Notes: generated from the sequence alone by a model not told the origin. A stretch of 64,000 nt of DNA from Guadua angustifolia (GCA_036346375.1 CM070514.1:17140463-17204462), one strand, 5' to 3'. Positions 10,950 through 24,059 are shown, numbered from the stretch's first letter. A program made the numbers and translations.

Positions 10950-11759
10950 CACGAACCTCTACCGAACTCGACCGACAACACTGAAGGGAAATGGGTAGGC
11001 TACTCTAGTATAAATTCAAAATTTTTACCACATAACTAAGGAACCACTGCAAATTATAGATCACAAAATTACTACTGGACACGTAGACCCTTAGTGGGAA
11101 GTAGAGTCAATATAGCGTATTGGTGCGACTGTAATCGTACTAGCCTCGCGCACTACTCCAATAGTTTTTCGCGATTGTCACAGGTTGCGGATCGTCCTAA
11201 TATTGAAGTCTCGTAGCAACGCCTCTAAGATATCCACATGTTACTCCAAAGTGCTAACATCAGCTATGCAGTTTTGGGCAAATGAGGTGTGATAGCTAGG
11301 GTTTTAGGAATTTTGAATTCCTATTGTATCTCTTAACTCTAAAGTCACTACTCCTCCCTTTATATAGACACCCCACAGTAGGTCTCTACATTAGAGGCCA
11401 ATTAGAAACTTTAAACATATTAGAATTTGGATCACCATCAGAATTAAGTCCCAACCCTTTTAGGCGCGTGACCCTATTGGTTTATCTATACTTGAATATG
11501 ATCCAAGTACTCTTACTTGACCATTAATCGATAGTAGTTTCTAGCAGAACGTGCTGACTCCTAAGTATATGTAAGGATCACATCAAACGAACCTAACAAT
11601 ACTTAGTTATATGCATTTCCCTTTGCCTCATGGTATCGTTCAAACTCAAGGCGAGTATGTGACATTCTTGTTTAGTTAGTTTAACCACTCTTTCTCAATT
11701 ACATGACAGAATCCCCAACTACAATTAACTCTTTAGCTGCAAGTAACATGGCTATGTAT
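10950..11759. other. Degenerate LTR-like debris, no gene
   Basis: The first ~100 bases continue the copia remnant interrupted at 5820. The rest has LTR-like features on the minus strand, notably CTATATAAAGGGAGG (11366-11352) as a TATA box, but no paired repeat, coding domain or clear ends are visible in the window. Confidence 0.35.
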
Positions 11760-13654
11760 TTCCGGAATCCGACCACTCGAGATGCCTAGAGATGAAGGAT
11801 CGGGATGGCGAACAGAGGGGGGAATGGTCGTAATAAAAACTTTCCCACACACAGTATTCCAAAAGACTAACACAAACGATCACTAAAAAGGTTGAGGTTC
11901 TCGTTTAGAAAAGCTGGTAGTATCCCTTTGGAGTAGGTGAGAGTACAAGACTCAAAAGTTTCTCAAGAACAGACAGCTCAACCCAGAACAAGAATCAAGG
12001 AAACTTTTGATCGGTAGAACAAAACTTCAAGAAACTCTGTAGATGAAATCTTGGGTCAACGAGAAACTTGAATCTCAAACCGATCTACAAGATTGATCTC
12101 AAAAACTCAACCTTTCTACGAGAAGAAAAATTACTTCAAGAAAGGTAGAAAGAACAGGGAATTCGGTTAAGGCTTGCTTTTGAGAGCTAGAAGAACTAGA
12201 GGATCTTGGAAACTTATCACAGCAACCTAAAACCACAACGAAATGAAATACAAGGTTAACAACTCAAGAACGCAAAAGACGTAAGAAGGGAAGAATGCAG
12301 AAGGAGAAGAATCAACTTGAGTAAAGTAAATTTGTGTAACTTAAATTGCAGAAAGTAACTTGCATAATGTAAATGAAAGTAACTTGCATAATGTAAATAA
12401 CTAAAGGTAAAATGCAAGTATTGAAATCTTTGAGATCTAACTTGTATTCCTGGAAGGGAGGTTACACAGCCACACACACAAAAGTGGGCAAAGCTCAACA
12501 GAGCGCTCAAACCTCTAAAACCCTTCTTGGGGATCCCTTCCCATCGAAGGTAACCCTTCCACACATGTTTATACAACTCTCGGCCATCTACCACCCTTAG
12601 ATGCAGCCCTCAACCCTAGAGTCTCATCCAAGGGTTAGGAAGAGCCCACTCACACAGCCTGCAAGGGGAAGCCCTAAAACTACTAACACAGGGTTTTTCT
12701 TGCACGGTTCTCAAAGCATACTACTAGACCCGCTATTCCTATCAATTAGACTGTACACCAACAGTCCTCATTTATCCTCGCAGCATCTAGCTAGTATCTG
12801 CTCCTTTCCTTACCTTCTTGTCTTGCCCAAATTCTGTCTCTAGTCATCTTCCGGCGATCTCCCGACCATTTTGGACCTTTGACGCACCCCGCCTAGTTCC
12901 AGTCAACTTCTGTCTCACCATGACCCAGCACCGTCGTCCTACAACCATCAAAGACAAGGAAACCTTTCACATAGCAATGCTCACAAACATATCTGCTGAT
13001 TATCTCAAAATAGTCAGTCCCAACTTAATCACAACCAGTCGGCAAACCCATATACTCTAGCCTACTCGGCTTAAAATGCTTTGCTAGCCACAAGACTAAC
13101 CACTCGGCTAATCACCTGGTTAACCACTCAGCTAACCTCTTGGTTAACTACTCGGCTAAACAACAAACACCCTAGGGACGACTCTCAGCGCCCCAAAGAT
13201 TTTGAGAGAGAATTCTTGGAAATTCAGACATGGTAACTTTACTGAGTCCTTGACAAACCTATTGCCTGCAGTAGAGTACTCAACCAAGAAGGAAACCTGT
13301 CAAGAAGCTAAAAACCATGCAGCAAAGACTGGAGGCACTCGGCCTTCACAAAAGGAAGAAAACCAGTCAAAAAGCTTAACGCACCTAGCAAAGACAGGAA
13401 CCACTCGGAATACAAGATTACAGAGATGGCAAGATTTACAAGACTTAGCACTCAGCCAAGGAAGAAAAACCAGTCGAGAAGCTAGAAGTACTTAGCAAGG
13501 AAACACGACTTGGTTGGAAACGATTTTATCAAAATGTGTCAAGTCACACTTCAATTCGGATCAACCTTTAATCTAGTCTTTTACTCATCGGATGAACCTT
13601 TAATCTAGTCAATTACTCATCACACAATGGTATAGACCTCTACATGGTCTTTCA
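11760..13654 (-). repeat. 3' LTR of a SIRE-like copia element (minus strand)
   Basis: The inner boundary is supported. On the minus strand a purine tract, CAAGGGGGAGAT, ends at 13655, and the LTR begins TGAAAGACC at 13654. The outer end near 11760 is uncertain. The body is non-coding, with a TATA-like TTGTATAAAC on the minus strand near 12577-12568 and repeats of CTCGGCTAA / GGTTAAC at about 13090-13170. The family assignment comes from the adjacent polymerase and the GGGGGAG tract typical of SIRE/Maximus copia elements. Confidence 0.6.
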
Positions 13655-15106
13655 ATCTCCCCCTTGATGAGTGTATTGACAAACACACAAAAAAGGCATC
13701 AACATGAGTTTGAGCAAGTAAAAGCATTTTGATTATAAAACCGAGTTTGATCAGGGAGAAAGAAGAAAATAACCAAAATCCTAAAACACCACACCAAAAG
13801 GACACACGCCAAGATGCCTTTTGGGCAACTTCTCCCCCTTTTGGCAATATAGGCATCAAGATAGCATTTTCTTATTTCCCCCCTTTTTTGTTGTTTTTAT
13901 GCAAGTAATGCAGCCTGAGAGAGCTTTGAAGATTATCCAAGTGACCAACAGGGTAAGTTATGACACCAAGCTAAGTTATGAAAAAAATAGACTAAGCTAA
14001 GATATGGCCAAGAGCAAATAGATATTTTGCTAGCAAGAGCTTGTAAACGTGTTATTTTATATGAGCAATACTTGTCATTAGTTTCTAAACTAGAAGCAAG
14101 GCCTTTCAAATGATCAAATGGAGAATCTAGAGTTCAACCTACTCAACACTTTGGGTAATCTAGAAGTTCATACAAGGTCCTTCGAGCTTATATACATTTT
14201 GTAAATTTTCCTTGAAATCTTTCAAAGACATAGAGCGGTGCAAATGTTTGACATTATTTGCATTCTTTACCCACATATATTATATTTGCATTTGTTTAGC
14301 ACTTAACACAAGCCATGTTCGATCATCTCAAAAAGAACTCTTAAGAGAATTTTCTTGGTCATACACAACACATTCCAAGTTCATTTTAAGTACAATGAGA
14401 AGTCGTCTTGTGAATGTGAGGTGTTGAGTCTAATGTGCACAAAAGGAGTCAATTTTGCTTCATTTTCATTGTAGCATTTTGATTGTTAAGCTAGTGAAGG
14501 ACTTAAGTATGGATCAAACGAGATTCACTCAAGTTGCTATAGGGACTCTAGAGAATTCTAGAATTTCACAAATCGTGGTAAATACTCCTAGAGAAGAAAC
14601 ATAGCAAGTAAACACAACATGTTTTGTCTAGTTTTTTTTGTTTTGTTTAAACATATTTTTCAATTTTGCACGCTTAGTAAGATAAATAAATTTGGATATA
14701 TCTAAGCAAGTAATTTTTCTTCATAATATAGCATGGTGAAACTTGGATTACCTGTATAAAATACAATGCTCATAAAATAAAAAATCAAGTCTATATGCAA
14801 TGCATGAGATAGATTCTTAAACTCTCCCTCAGCATGTTGTTCAATTTTAAGCACAATCTGGTTTAAGTTGAGTTATTGGCAAGATTAGGCACAAGAATGA
14901 TATCAATTTAATTAATTAGAGGTAACTCAACAAAAAGACCAGAAACTCAAAATAGGAAGGAAAAGATAAGAAACTGACTTCTGGGTAGCAAAAGAGAAGA
15001 GAACTCAAGATAATGCAAGAAGAACCAACAAGCACCCAGAGGAAGAAGACGGAGAAAGGAAAGACTGAAATAAGATATAATACATAATATACAGATCAGC
15101 TCCCCC
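13655..15106 (-). other. Long 3' non-coding tail of the minus-strand copia
   Basis: A stretch between RNase H and the 3' LTR with no gene-like frame. Its inner half (about 14440-15100) is an inverted, diverged copy of 21300-22165: both carry AATAACTCAACTTAAACCAG and TAGAGTCCCTATAGCAACTT. A purine tract lies at 13655-13670. SIRE-type copia elements commonly have a long segment here, sometimes with an env-like ORF, but none is recognisable in this copy. Confidence 0.7.
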
Positions 15107-16365
15107 TCACAGAAGGCCATAAAGGCACACGACCCCAAGCTCACTCCTCAAGGCAACAAACCTTGAGCAATCCAAAGGCTTGGTATCGGCCAACTGATGA
15201 TCACTCTCCACAAACTGAAGCACTACGTCTCCTTTCTCCACATGGTCTCTAAGGAAGTGAAATCTAACATCAATGTGCTTGGTCCGGGAGTGCTGCACTT
15301 GGTTCTTGGCAGTGCAAATAGTAGAAGTATTATCACAGAAAAGTGGAATACTCTCTATCTTTAACCCAAAGTCCCACAAGGTCGATCTCATCTGGAGTAC
15401 CTAGCTACAACAACTGGCTGTAACAACATACTCGGCCTAGTGGTGGACTGTGCGACTCTGGACTGCTTCTTAGATGACCAAGAAACAAGGGAAGTGCCAA
15501 TGAATTGGCAAGTGCCTGAAGTGCTCTTCCTATCTATCCTACAGCCGGCAAAGTCTGCATCAGAAAAGGCTCTAAGGGATAGAAAAGAAGAAGAAGAGTA
15601 CCAAATCCATAATCAATGGTAGCTCGAAGGTACCTGAAGATGCGCTTCACCGCCTGGCGAAGAGAGACGCGAGGAGAAGCCTGCAAGCGAGCGCACATAC
15701 ACACGGCAAAGTGTATGTCCGACCGAGAGGCAGTGAGATATAAGAGAGAGCCAATCATGCTCCGGAACTCCTTCTGATCAGCAGGCTCACCATCCTCATC
15801 GGGCTTGAGGATAGCAGTGGTGGCCATAGGAGTCATCACAGGCTTCCTATCAAACATATCAAACCGCCTCAGGAGGTCCCGAGTGTACTTACCTTGGTGC
15901 AGTAAAGTACCCTCCCGAGTCTGCTTGATTTGGAAGCCAAGGAAGTAGCTCAACTCACCCATCATACTCATCTCAAATTCTGTGCTCATTACCTCAGAAA
16001 ATTGAGACACAAGAAACTGAGACGATCCGCCAAAGATAATATCGTCCACATAAATCTGAATAAGAAGGAAATAAGAATCTTAGTGTCTAATGAATAGAGT
16101 TTTGTGTACTAAACCCATTTCGAAATCATGACTGAGAAGATAATAGGATTTAAACCTTTCATACCAAGCTCTAGGAGTCTGCTTAAGTCCATACAAAGCT
16201 TTGGAAAGCTTGTAGACATGGTTTGAGCTTATAGGGTTCTCAAATCTTGGAGGTTGCTTGACAAAAACCTCTTCCTCGATGAAGCCATTGAGGAACACAC
16301 TCTTGACATCCATTTGATAGAGATTGAAGTCCTGGGATGTAGAGAATGCAAGCATGAGAATTTCA
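15107..16365 (-). pseudogene. pol: SIRE-like copia RT / RNase H, 5'-truncated
   Basis: The open pieces give YQMDVKSVFLNGF (near 16325), LYGLKQTPRAWYE, DDIIFGG (the second half of the YVDD motif, near 16045), then MIGSLLYLTASRSDI and the RNase H end SRTKHIDVRFHFLRDHVEKG (near 15280). Frame changes occur near 16075, 15600 and 15395. The sequence begins abruptly inside the RT at about 16365, where it meets the gag of a plus-strand relative. Everything N-terminal (gag, protease, integrase, start of RT) is missing from this copy. Confidence 0.85.
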
Positions 16366-17819
16366 ACAAGATGCCCACAGCTCGTGAGCCAGTGCGTGAG
16401 AATAAGTATCGCAATTTCTCGAAGAACAAGAAACTCTTCCACTGCGTTCTCACCGCCCTCGATGACATCAGGCTCTCCGACACAGAGACGTGGAGCGACG
16501 AAGGCGAGAACAATCCATAAGAGAAGAAAGGCGACGATGACTTCTCTAGCATGTGCTTCATGGTAGACACTAATGGCATCAGCGACTCCGAGCTCTACAT
16601 CGACTCGAACGAGGTACCCTCTTATGACCAGTTTAATGAAGCTTTCTGCAAATTAGGGAAATTTCATGCTAGAGCTAGAGCTAGGTATACGAAGCTTGAG
16701 AAGTAAGTAGGTACTTTGACTCAGGAGTTAGCTTCTCTTAGAGCTTGTCCCTCCCGAGTCACTGATGACTGTTCCTTGTGTGATGCATTGCTTGTGGAGT
16801 TAGAGAACCTAAGGACTATGCATGATAGTGTGTTGTCTGAGCTAGATAGTCTTCAGTTGAAGAATGCTAGTAATGAATCCGTTGATGCTATGTCTTTAGA
16901 TGCTAGTTTTCTTCATATTCATTCTACTCCATCTTGTTCTAATTGCCCTAAACTGCTTACTGAAATTGATGCCATGAGCACTCATCTTAGAAAGTTTTCT
17001 TCTAGAAATGAACTTGAAATACATGCTTCTAAGGACTCAATCAGCTCATGTGAGGGCTGTAAGTAACTAAAACTTGACAATGAATATTTAAATGTCAAGT
17101 GTGCTAAACTTGCTAAGGACTTACTCGATAAGTCACACGAAAGTTGTTTGTGGTGTTCTGTGATTGAGGGGGACTTGGATAAAATCCAAATCAAACTTAG
17201 GAAGAAACTAGAAGACCAAGCCCTTAGGATTAGAAATGCTCCTTGCGTTTCTTATGAGTCCCTCAAGTTTAAGGCAGTCGTGCTAAGAGAGAAAAATACA
17301 CGTGCTAGTAGTTCTTCTCCTTTTACCTCTTCTTCCTCTTCTCATCCCCGTTCTTCCTATTCCTCTCTCTTTCAGGAGTATGAGTATCTCATTATCACCC
17401 TTGAGAAGTTTGTAGGAGGCAAGAAGAAGCTCAATCTCATTCTAGACCAATCCAAGATTAGCCAATTTAATCAGGGTCTAGGATTTGACTACTTGAAGCA
17501 CGCTAGGATTCATCCTCCTACTATTATGTGTAGCTCCAAGAGTAGAGAGATTATAGTTGCTCCCAAAGTAAGGACTACTATGTTTAAGTCTGCTGAGATT
17601 GTCCATGTGATTTCTGATCAGAAGGTTACTCCTCCTACTACTTCAGTCTTTGGTAAGGTGAAGTATACATGCACCTTTTGTCAAAAGGATGGACACCTGG
17701 TGGATTTCTACTTTAGGCATGCCAAGATCACAAGGCATCAATGTGTTGCTACTCTTAGGGGTATTCAGGGTCATTCTCAAACTCTAGGTGCTCCTAAGGC
17801 ACACACTGCTACTAGATAG
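16366..17819 (+). pseudogene. gag: SIRE-like copia gag, 5'-truncated
   Basis: Plus-strand relative of the preceding element. After the junction the text reads through ETWSDEGE, DDDF..MCFM and PSYDQFNEAF, then a long coiled-coil region (16716-17066), typical of SIRE-type Gag. The zinc knuckle starts CTFCQKDGH near 17670, but its last cysteine is a tyrosine (DFYFR). In-frame stops occur near 16520, 16705 and 17065. The N-terminal half of Gag is absent because the copy starts at the junction near 16365. The 223-codon frame 17148-17819 is the best-preserved piece. Confidence 0.75.
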
Positions 17820-18212
17820 GTTAGAAAGTCTCCTGTTTTTGGGCAGCGTCTAGAACTTGGCTTTTATGCTGTTCATTCGAGGTTTAGTTCTGGAGCTGCT
17901 CGTGGTTAGTTTTCCATCGATGTAGGTATCAGTGGTGTGAGGTATTTTGTGGTAGGAGAGTTAGATAGCCTTACTGGGATGGTCCGGCATTTGCACCATA
18001 GCGGGTCAACCTAGTTTCAGCTTCTAAATCTTCTGCTAATGCTAATTCTGATCTTGTGAGATTTGAGTGTCAGAGAGACACTAGAATCCAATCTTCTTCT
18101 TTTGTAGTTGATTCTCTGAGGCATTGTGTGATTCAATATTGGGTTCCCAGGTCTTCACTTTATCCCAGTACTGAGTCATCTCTCTCTCCTATGTCTTGAT
18201 TAGGTTTGTCGG

Positions 18213-18446
18213 ATGGAGAAGGGAGAGGTTTGGATTGTTGACTTTGGTTGTTCTTGCCATATGACTAGATACTCTCGTTGGTTCTCTTCCCTAGTCCGAT
18301 CACCTAGTGATGTGGTGATCACTTTTGGGCATGCTTCATTAGGTAGAGTCATTGCTAAAGGTACCGTTTGCATTAATAAAAATTTTATTCTTAAGGACGT
18401 TGCCTTAGTGAGTAAGCTGCAATATAATTTCTTTTCTATTTGTTAG
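18213..18446 (+). pseudogene. SIRE-like copia protease fragment
   Basis: The aspartic protease region reads WIVDFGCSCHMT where the family has a D-S-G-C/A-T/S motif. The catalytic Asp is present but the next residue is Phe instead of Ser, so catalysis is unlikely. Stops occur on both sides. The preceding 17820-18212 is degenerate gag-protease linker. Confidence 0.7.
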
Positions 18447-18593
18447 TTTATTGATGACTCTTTTGAGGCAAGCTTTAAGAGTGGTGCTTGTAGAATCATT
18501 GATTCATCATGAGAGTTAGTTTGCACGTTTTCTAGATTTGGGAGAGTCTTTTATGCTGATTTTTCTACTTCTTCTGGAGGCTCTCTTCGCTGT

Positions 18594-19400
18594 TTGATTT
18601 CTTCTGAGCCACATGATCTCTCCTTCTGGTATAAGAGACTTGGTCACATTGGCTATGATCATTTAACCAGAGTTAGCACTCATGACCTCAGTCGTGGTCT
18701 ACCCAAACTTAAGATGGTCAAAGACTTAGTTTGCTCTTCTTGTCGACACGGTAAGATGGTTATTGCTTCTCATCCTCTAGTCGCCGTAGTGATTACTAAT
18801 GTACTATGGCAGCTTTTACATATGGACACTGTTGATCCGGCTAGAGTGCAGTCAGTAGGAGGGAAGTGGTATGTTCTTGTCATTGTTAATGATTTTTTGA
18901 GGTATTCTTGGTTATTTTTTATGGCATCGAAGTATGAGACTTTTTCTCACTTTAGGGGTTTTGTCAGTAGGTTGTCTATTGAGCTCACAGGTGCATTATG
19001 AGCTATACATAGTGATAATAGCACAGAGTTCAAGAACTCCTACTCTAAGAATTTCTATGTGGAGTCTGGGTTAGAGCATCAGTTCTTCTCTCCCTACGTC
19101 CCTCAGCAAAATAGCATAGTGAAAAGGAAGAATAGAACCCTAGATGAGATGGTGAAGATGATGCTGGACGAGTATAGTACTCCTAGGAAGTTTTGGGCTG
19201 AGGCTATAGCTACTGCTTACTATATTTCTAATCACGTTTTCTTAAGAGCACATGTACATCACGCTTCTTACGAGTTGAGGTATGGGCAGAAGCCCAGTGT
19301 TTCTCACTTTCGTGTATTTGGTTGCAAGTGTTTTATCTTGAATTCTGGTAACCTAGTTAAGTTTGAGTCTCGTGCTTCTGATGGTATTTTTCTAGGTTAA
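18594..19400 (+). pseudogene. SIRE-like copia integrase
   Basis: The zinc-binding part shows WYKRLGHIGYDHL and CSSCRHGK (18630-18760). The core follows: HMDTVDP for the first Asp region, HSDNSTEF for the second Asp (just after a TGA near 18999), and IVKRKNRTLDEM where the catalytic Glu is expected but Lys-Arg-Lys is seen. The frame then runs through FWAEAIATAYYISN to the FGCKCFILN segment. One or more stops and a missing catalytic residue make it inactive. Confidence 0.8.
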
Positions 19401-21300
19401 TTGAATTTTTATATCTATAGGGTCTAGAGTTATGATGCGAATAGGATCATAGAGTGTTGTGACGTGACCTTTGATGAGGCTATCCCAGGAGCTAGACTTG
19501 ATATTTCAGGCTTTTCTTATCCCTCCAAGACCATCTTCATAAAGGATGAGGATGATGGAGATGATGGTGTTCCATCTGATCCAGTCCTCTCTACACCTGA
19601 GGTGCCTCCTATCTCCATTTCTACACCTCAGGGAGACCAGCCCTTACCTTCCGACTCTCCTTCAACTAGTGGCTATGTTCCTGCCTCTTCTGTTCAAGAG
19701 GTAGAGGCCACTTCTGTTGCTGGACCTCCCTGCCATATTCAAAAAATTCATCCTCTTGATCAGATCATTGGTGATCTATTTGAGCAAGTCACTCGTTCAA
19801 AATTAGGCTTGTCCAGTTTCTACCTTCACTCAGCCTTTGTTGCCTCTTTTGATCCAAAGGATATTTCTCATGCATTATCCGATGAGTCATAGATTAATGC
19901 TATGCATGAGGGACCAAATGGGTATTCAAAAATAAGCAGAGTGAGGATGGATTTATCATTAGAAATAAGGTTAGGCTAGTTGCACAAAGCTTCACTCAGG
20001 TAGAGGGGCTTAACTTTTAGGAGACCTTTGCTCCTGTAGCTAGACTAGAGGCTATCCGGATTCTGCTTACATTTTCGGCATCCAAGGGCTTTAAGTTTTA
20101 TCAAATAGATGTCAAGAGTGCATTCCTCAATGGCTACATTGAGAAAGAGCTTTATGTTAAGCAACCTCTAGGATTCGAGAATACTAAATATCCAAACCAT
20201 GTCTTTAAACTTTCCAAAGCTCTGCATGGACTTAAGGAGGCCCCAAGAGCATAGTATGAAAGGCTTAAGTCCTATCTTCTCAGTCATGGTTTCAAAATGG
20301 GTGTAGTAGACAAGATTCTATTCATTAGACACCAGAATTCTCATTTCCTCCATGTCTAGATTTATGTGGATGATATCATCTTTGGTGGCTCTTTGCATTC
20401 TCTTGTGTTTTAGTTTTTTGATGTGATGAGCACAGAGTTTGAGATGAGTATGATAGACGAGTTGAACTACTTTCTCGACTTCTAAATCAAGCAGACTTGC
20501 TAGGGTACTTTCCTGTATCAAGGTAAGTACACTCGGGACCACTAGAGGTGGTTTGATATGTCTAATGGGAAGCATGTGATGACTCTTATGGCCACTACTA
20601 TTGTCCTCAAGCCCGACGTGGATGGTGAGCCTGCTGATCAGAAAGAGTTCCAAAGAATGATTGACCCTCTCTTGTACCTCACCTCCTCGAGACCAAACAT
20701 ACACTTTATTGCGTACATGTGTGCTCGATTTTAGGCTTCTCGCGTATATCACCACCAGGCGGTGAAGCATATTTTCAGGTACCTTCGGGCTACCATTGAT
20801 TATGGTATCTGATACTCTTCCTCCTCTTGTCTATCCCTTAGAGCTTTTCCGATACAGATTTTGCTGGTTGTAGGATAGATAGGAAGAGCACTTCTGGTAC
20901 TTGTCAATTCATTAGCACTTCTCTTATTTCTTGGTCATCTAGGAAGTATGCAGGTTACCTGATCTCTGGCGAGGCCAAGTATATTCTTTGCTGACCATGT
21001 GCTCTGGATGAGATCGACCTTACGAGACTTTGGGGTTAGAGATAGAGAGTGTTCCACTTTTTTGTGATAATATTTCTACTATCTGCATTGCTAAGAACCC
21101 AGTGCAACACTCCAGGATCAAGCATATTGATATTAGATATTACTTCCTTAGAAACCATGTGGAGAAGGGAGACATAGTGCTTTAGTTTGTGGACAGTGAC
21201 CACTAGTTAGCCGACATCTTTACCAAGCCTTTGGATAGCTCTAGATTTGTTGTCCTGAGGAGTGAACTTGGAGTTGTTTGCCCTTGCGGCTTATTGTGAG
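19401..21300 (+). pseudogene. pol: SIRE-like copia RT / RNase H
   Basis: A proline/serine-rich linker (19464-19892) leads to the RT. The text then follows the RT order in shifting frames: QIDVKSAFLNGY-type near 20105, LHGLKEAPRA near 20225, YVDDIIFGG near 20365, then the RNase H end with SRIKHIDIRYYFLRNHVEKG near 21115-21170. Many in-frame stops (TAG/TAA) interrupt it. It is the diverged sister of the minus-strand fragment at 15107-16365. After the end, GAGGGGGAGCTGG (near 21299) matches the same tract in the inverted copy. Confidence 0.82.
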
Positions 21301-22165
21301 GGGGAGCTGGGATGTATATTATGTATTATATATTTTCTTCCAATTTTTTCTTTCTTTTGTTTTGTTCTAAGTGTTTATGGGGCTTATTCTCTAGAGTTAT
21401 GAGTTCACTTCACTTAGACTTCTGGCATGTGTTGCATGGACCTCTCATCTTGTGCTTTAGGTTGCTATTATGCTTAATGAGCTGTTCTCTCTTCTTTCTA
21501 GGTTGAGTTCCCTCACAGTCTTATAAGTCTAGCAGGTGTTGGGCCCTCTGGGTAGACAGGGTCTGTGTGCACTTCCTAGCTTGGGATATAGAGGAAGCTT
21601 CCCTATATCAGTTATTGGGGAAGATGAGAGCAAGTCTAAGCCTTAGTATTCTTTTCTATACTCTATAGTCACCCAGTTAGCAGTTTCTCGCCTTCTTCTC
21701 TTTATTCTGTATTTCTAGTTTTGATTGAATTCTTTTAGACCATTCTTGAGCTTAATTTTGCTAATAACTCAACTTAAACCAGATTTATACTTAAAATTGA
21801 CTCATATGTTGAGAGGGAGTTTAAGAATCTGTTTCATGCATCACATATAGACTTTATTTTTTATTTTATGGGATTTGTCTATTATGCAAATGATATATTT
21901 GTCATGACTATACACCATGCTAAATCATATGAAAAAATGCACTAACTTAGATATGTCCAAATTCATTTATCTGGCTAAGCTTGCCCAAACTTAAAAAAAT
22001 GAGCTTTAAGAGGAAAACTAAATGAAATATGTTGTTTTTACTTGCTGAGTTTCTTCTCTATGTGTATTTGCCATGATTTGTGAAATTTTGGAGTTCTCTA
22101 GAGTCCCTATAGCAACTTGGGTGAAACTTGTTTGATCCATACTTGAGTTCTTCACTTGCTTATAA
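21301..22165 (+). other. 3' tail of the plus-strand SIRE-like copia, truncated
   Basis: Non-coding stretch homologous to the inverse of 15100-14440. Homology ends near 22165 (ATCAATG against ATCAAAATG in the other copy), where Tat-type gypsy sequence starts without any LTR, so both elements were cut at this joint. Confidence 0.7.
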
Positions 22166-22199
22166 ATCAATGTTCGCAGTCAGGGCAATAGCTGAACAG

Positions 22200-23860
22200 A
22201 TCGACACATGTTCAATGCTAGGGCCAACAATGGTACTACTGTCGGAAGTTCCCAAGAGAGGGATCCAAGGGCAGAAACCATAGACGGTCAGGAGCACCAC
22301 ATCCCTCCATGCACACCCCAAGATCCTGTAGCAGCAGTAACTGCAGCGCGAGTAGCCACAAATGTTGTTGTTCCCAGTACAGTAGATCATCGCCGAGATC
22401 CAACCACCGTGGTCACTACTGGGATTGTGGCCAACCTGTCAAAGCAGCATAACCTCAACAATCTAGTGATGTCTCATCTGCAGGCGCCAAGTTTTCAGGG
22501 ACAACAGACTCTTTGGCAGTGCGACCACAACTGTGGCCCCGGTCACATCCTAGAAACAGCATCCCAGTAGAGCCACAACAACGACATCTTCAATACTCCT
22601 GAGGCCAATGTCCAGTGCACTCACATGTTGCTGAAATATCTTCCACATTGGATCGTCCAACCTGATGACTCTAGTGTTCGACCAGATGAGGATGCTACTT
22701 GATGCAGTGCAAGCCCAAATTGCTCAAGCAGCCATCTCAAGGTTCGAACATCCTAGCCAACAAGATGCTAGGAGCCAGCTACTGGGACCATCTCACGATA
22801 GTCATCGGGCAGTAAGATCAGCTGTGGCTAGCTCTAGCCATCGTAATTCTATAACAGTTTCTTCCAACCCCCGCCAGAGACATCTTGGGGATCTTCGAGA
22901 CCGAATCCCGCACGATCAATGGGATTTGCATGATGTGTTACAAGATTGAAGGGAAGAACATGACTGTGAAGACCACAAAAGGTGGAAAAGTGAGTCCCCA
23001 TCCTCGAGGGTCCGATCTCTAGTGCGATAGGCTCTGTAAGGCTATTCTCCGCCCTCGAGGGGCCGCTCGCCACTGTGGCACAAGTTCCCTCATCGGCAAG
23101 ACACATGCCAATGGTAGCGGCAAATGACTCCTAAGGACATTGATGAGGGGTGTAAGGCGTTCACTCCCTTGCTACGCGTGGTTAGATGGCCGAACAAGTT
23201 CAAACCTAGTTCGGTCGAAAAGTACTCAGGGAAGATCAACCCCGTCGAATGGCTGCAGATCTAGACTACGGTCATGAGGGCAGCTGGTGGAAATGAGAAG
23301 GTGATGACCAACTACCTACTCACCACTCTAGATGGTGCGGCAAGGTCTTGGTTACTCAACCTCCCACCTTAGTCGATATCGTCATGGGCAGAATTGCAGG
23401 CCTAGTTCATCGCTAGTCATTGTGCGGCTTTATCCGACGCTTCAGCGACAAGCACAACCTGATTCCTGACATCTCAGAAGAGGCAGTACTAGTGGCCTTT
23501 GAGAACAGTATCAAGGATGGAGATGTAAAGGAAAAGCTCACTGTTCGAAAGATCAGAACCACCAAGGAGATCTTCGAGTTGGCAGAAAAATAAGCCATAC
23601 ACGCTATGGCCCGCGATCATCTCGATAACACCAAGCTTGGCAACGACAAGCCCAAGTCGTCCAAGCAAGGGTCAAAGAAGAATAAAAACCACGTGGAGAA
23701 GCACAAAAGTGACTCCACCGTAGTTGCGGTCGAAAGGGGCAAATCACGCAATCTACGTGACAATAAAGGCTGGAGTCGTGGGGGAACATGTACTGCCTGG
23801 TCCATCATACGGATAAACACGACTTCGATGAGTGCTAGGTGATTAGCAAGAAGGTCTAGA
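22200..23860 (+). pseudogene. gag: Element D gag
   Basis: The conserved Gag core is readable at 23189-23470: KFKPSS, EKYSGK, NPVEWLQ, then AARSWLLNLPP, in the pattern of Tat-type grass gypsy Gag. Stops replace several codons (for example after WLQI near 23263). A zinc-binding motif of the C-x3-H...H-x4-C type reads CLVHHTDKHDFDEC near 23792-23833. The N-terminal part (22208-22950) is low-complexity and shifts frame. It is not functional. Confidence 0.7.
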
Positions 23861-24059
23861 AGATGCTCAAGGCCACCCTCACCGAGTGCAGAATCAAGCA
23901 GGCTAAGGAGAAGCCCTAGGACGATGAGCCCGAGTACCACAGGGTTGATCACAAGCTGGCACATATTTTTAGGGGATCCGCCGCGTCGAGTCAAGAGCAA
24001 GTACAAAGCGATCGAAGAGAGGTCAACTCGCCACGCCGACTCTCTCCCGGAGTTTCTCA

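Noticed and set aside
20318..20770. 150-codon minus-strand frame
   Set aside because: Antisense shadow of the copia RT/RNase H on the plus strand.
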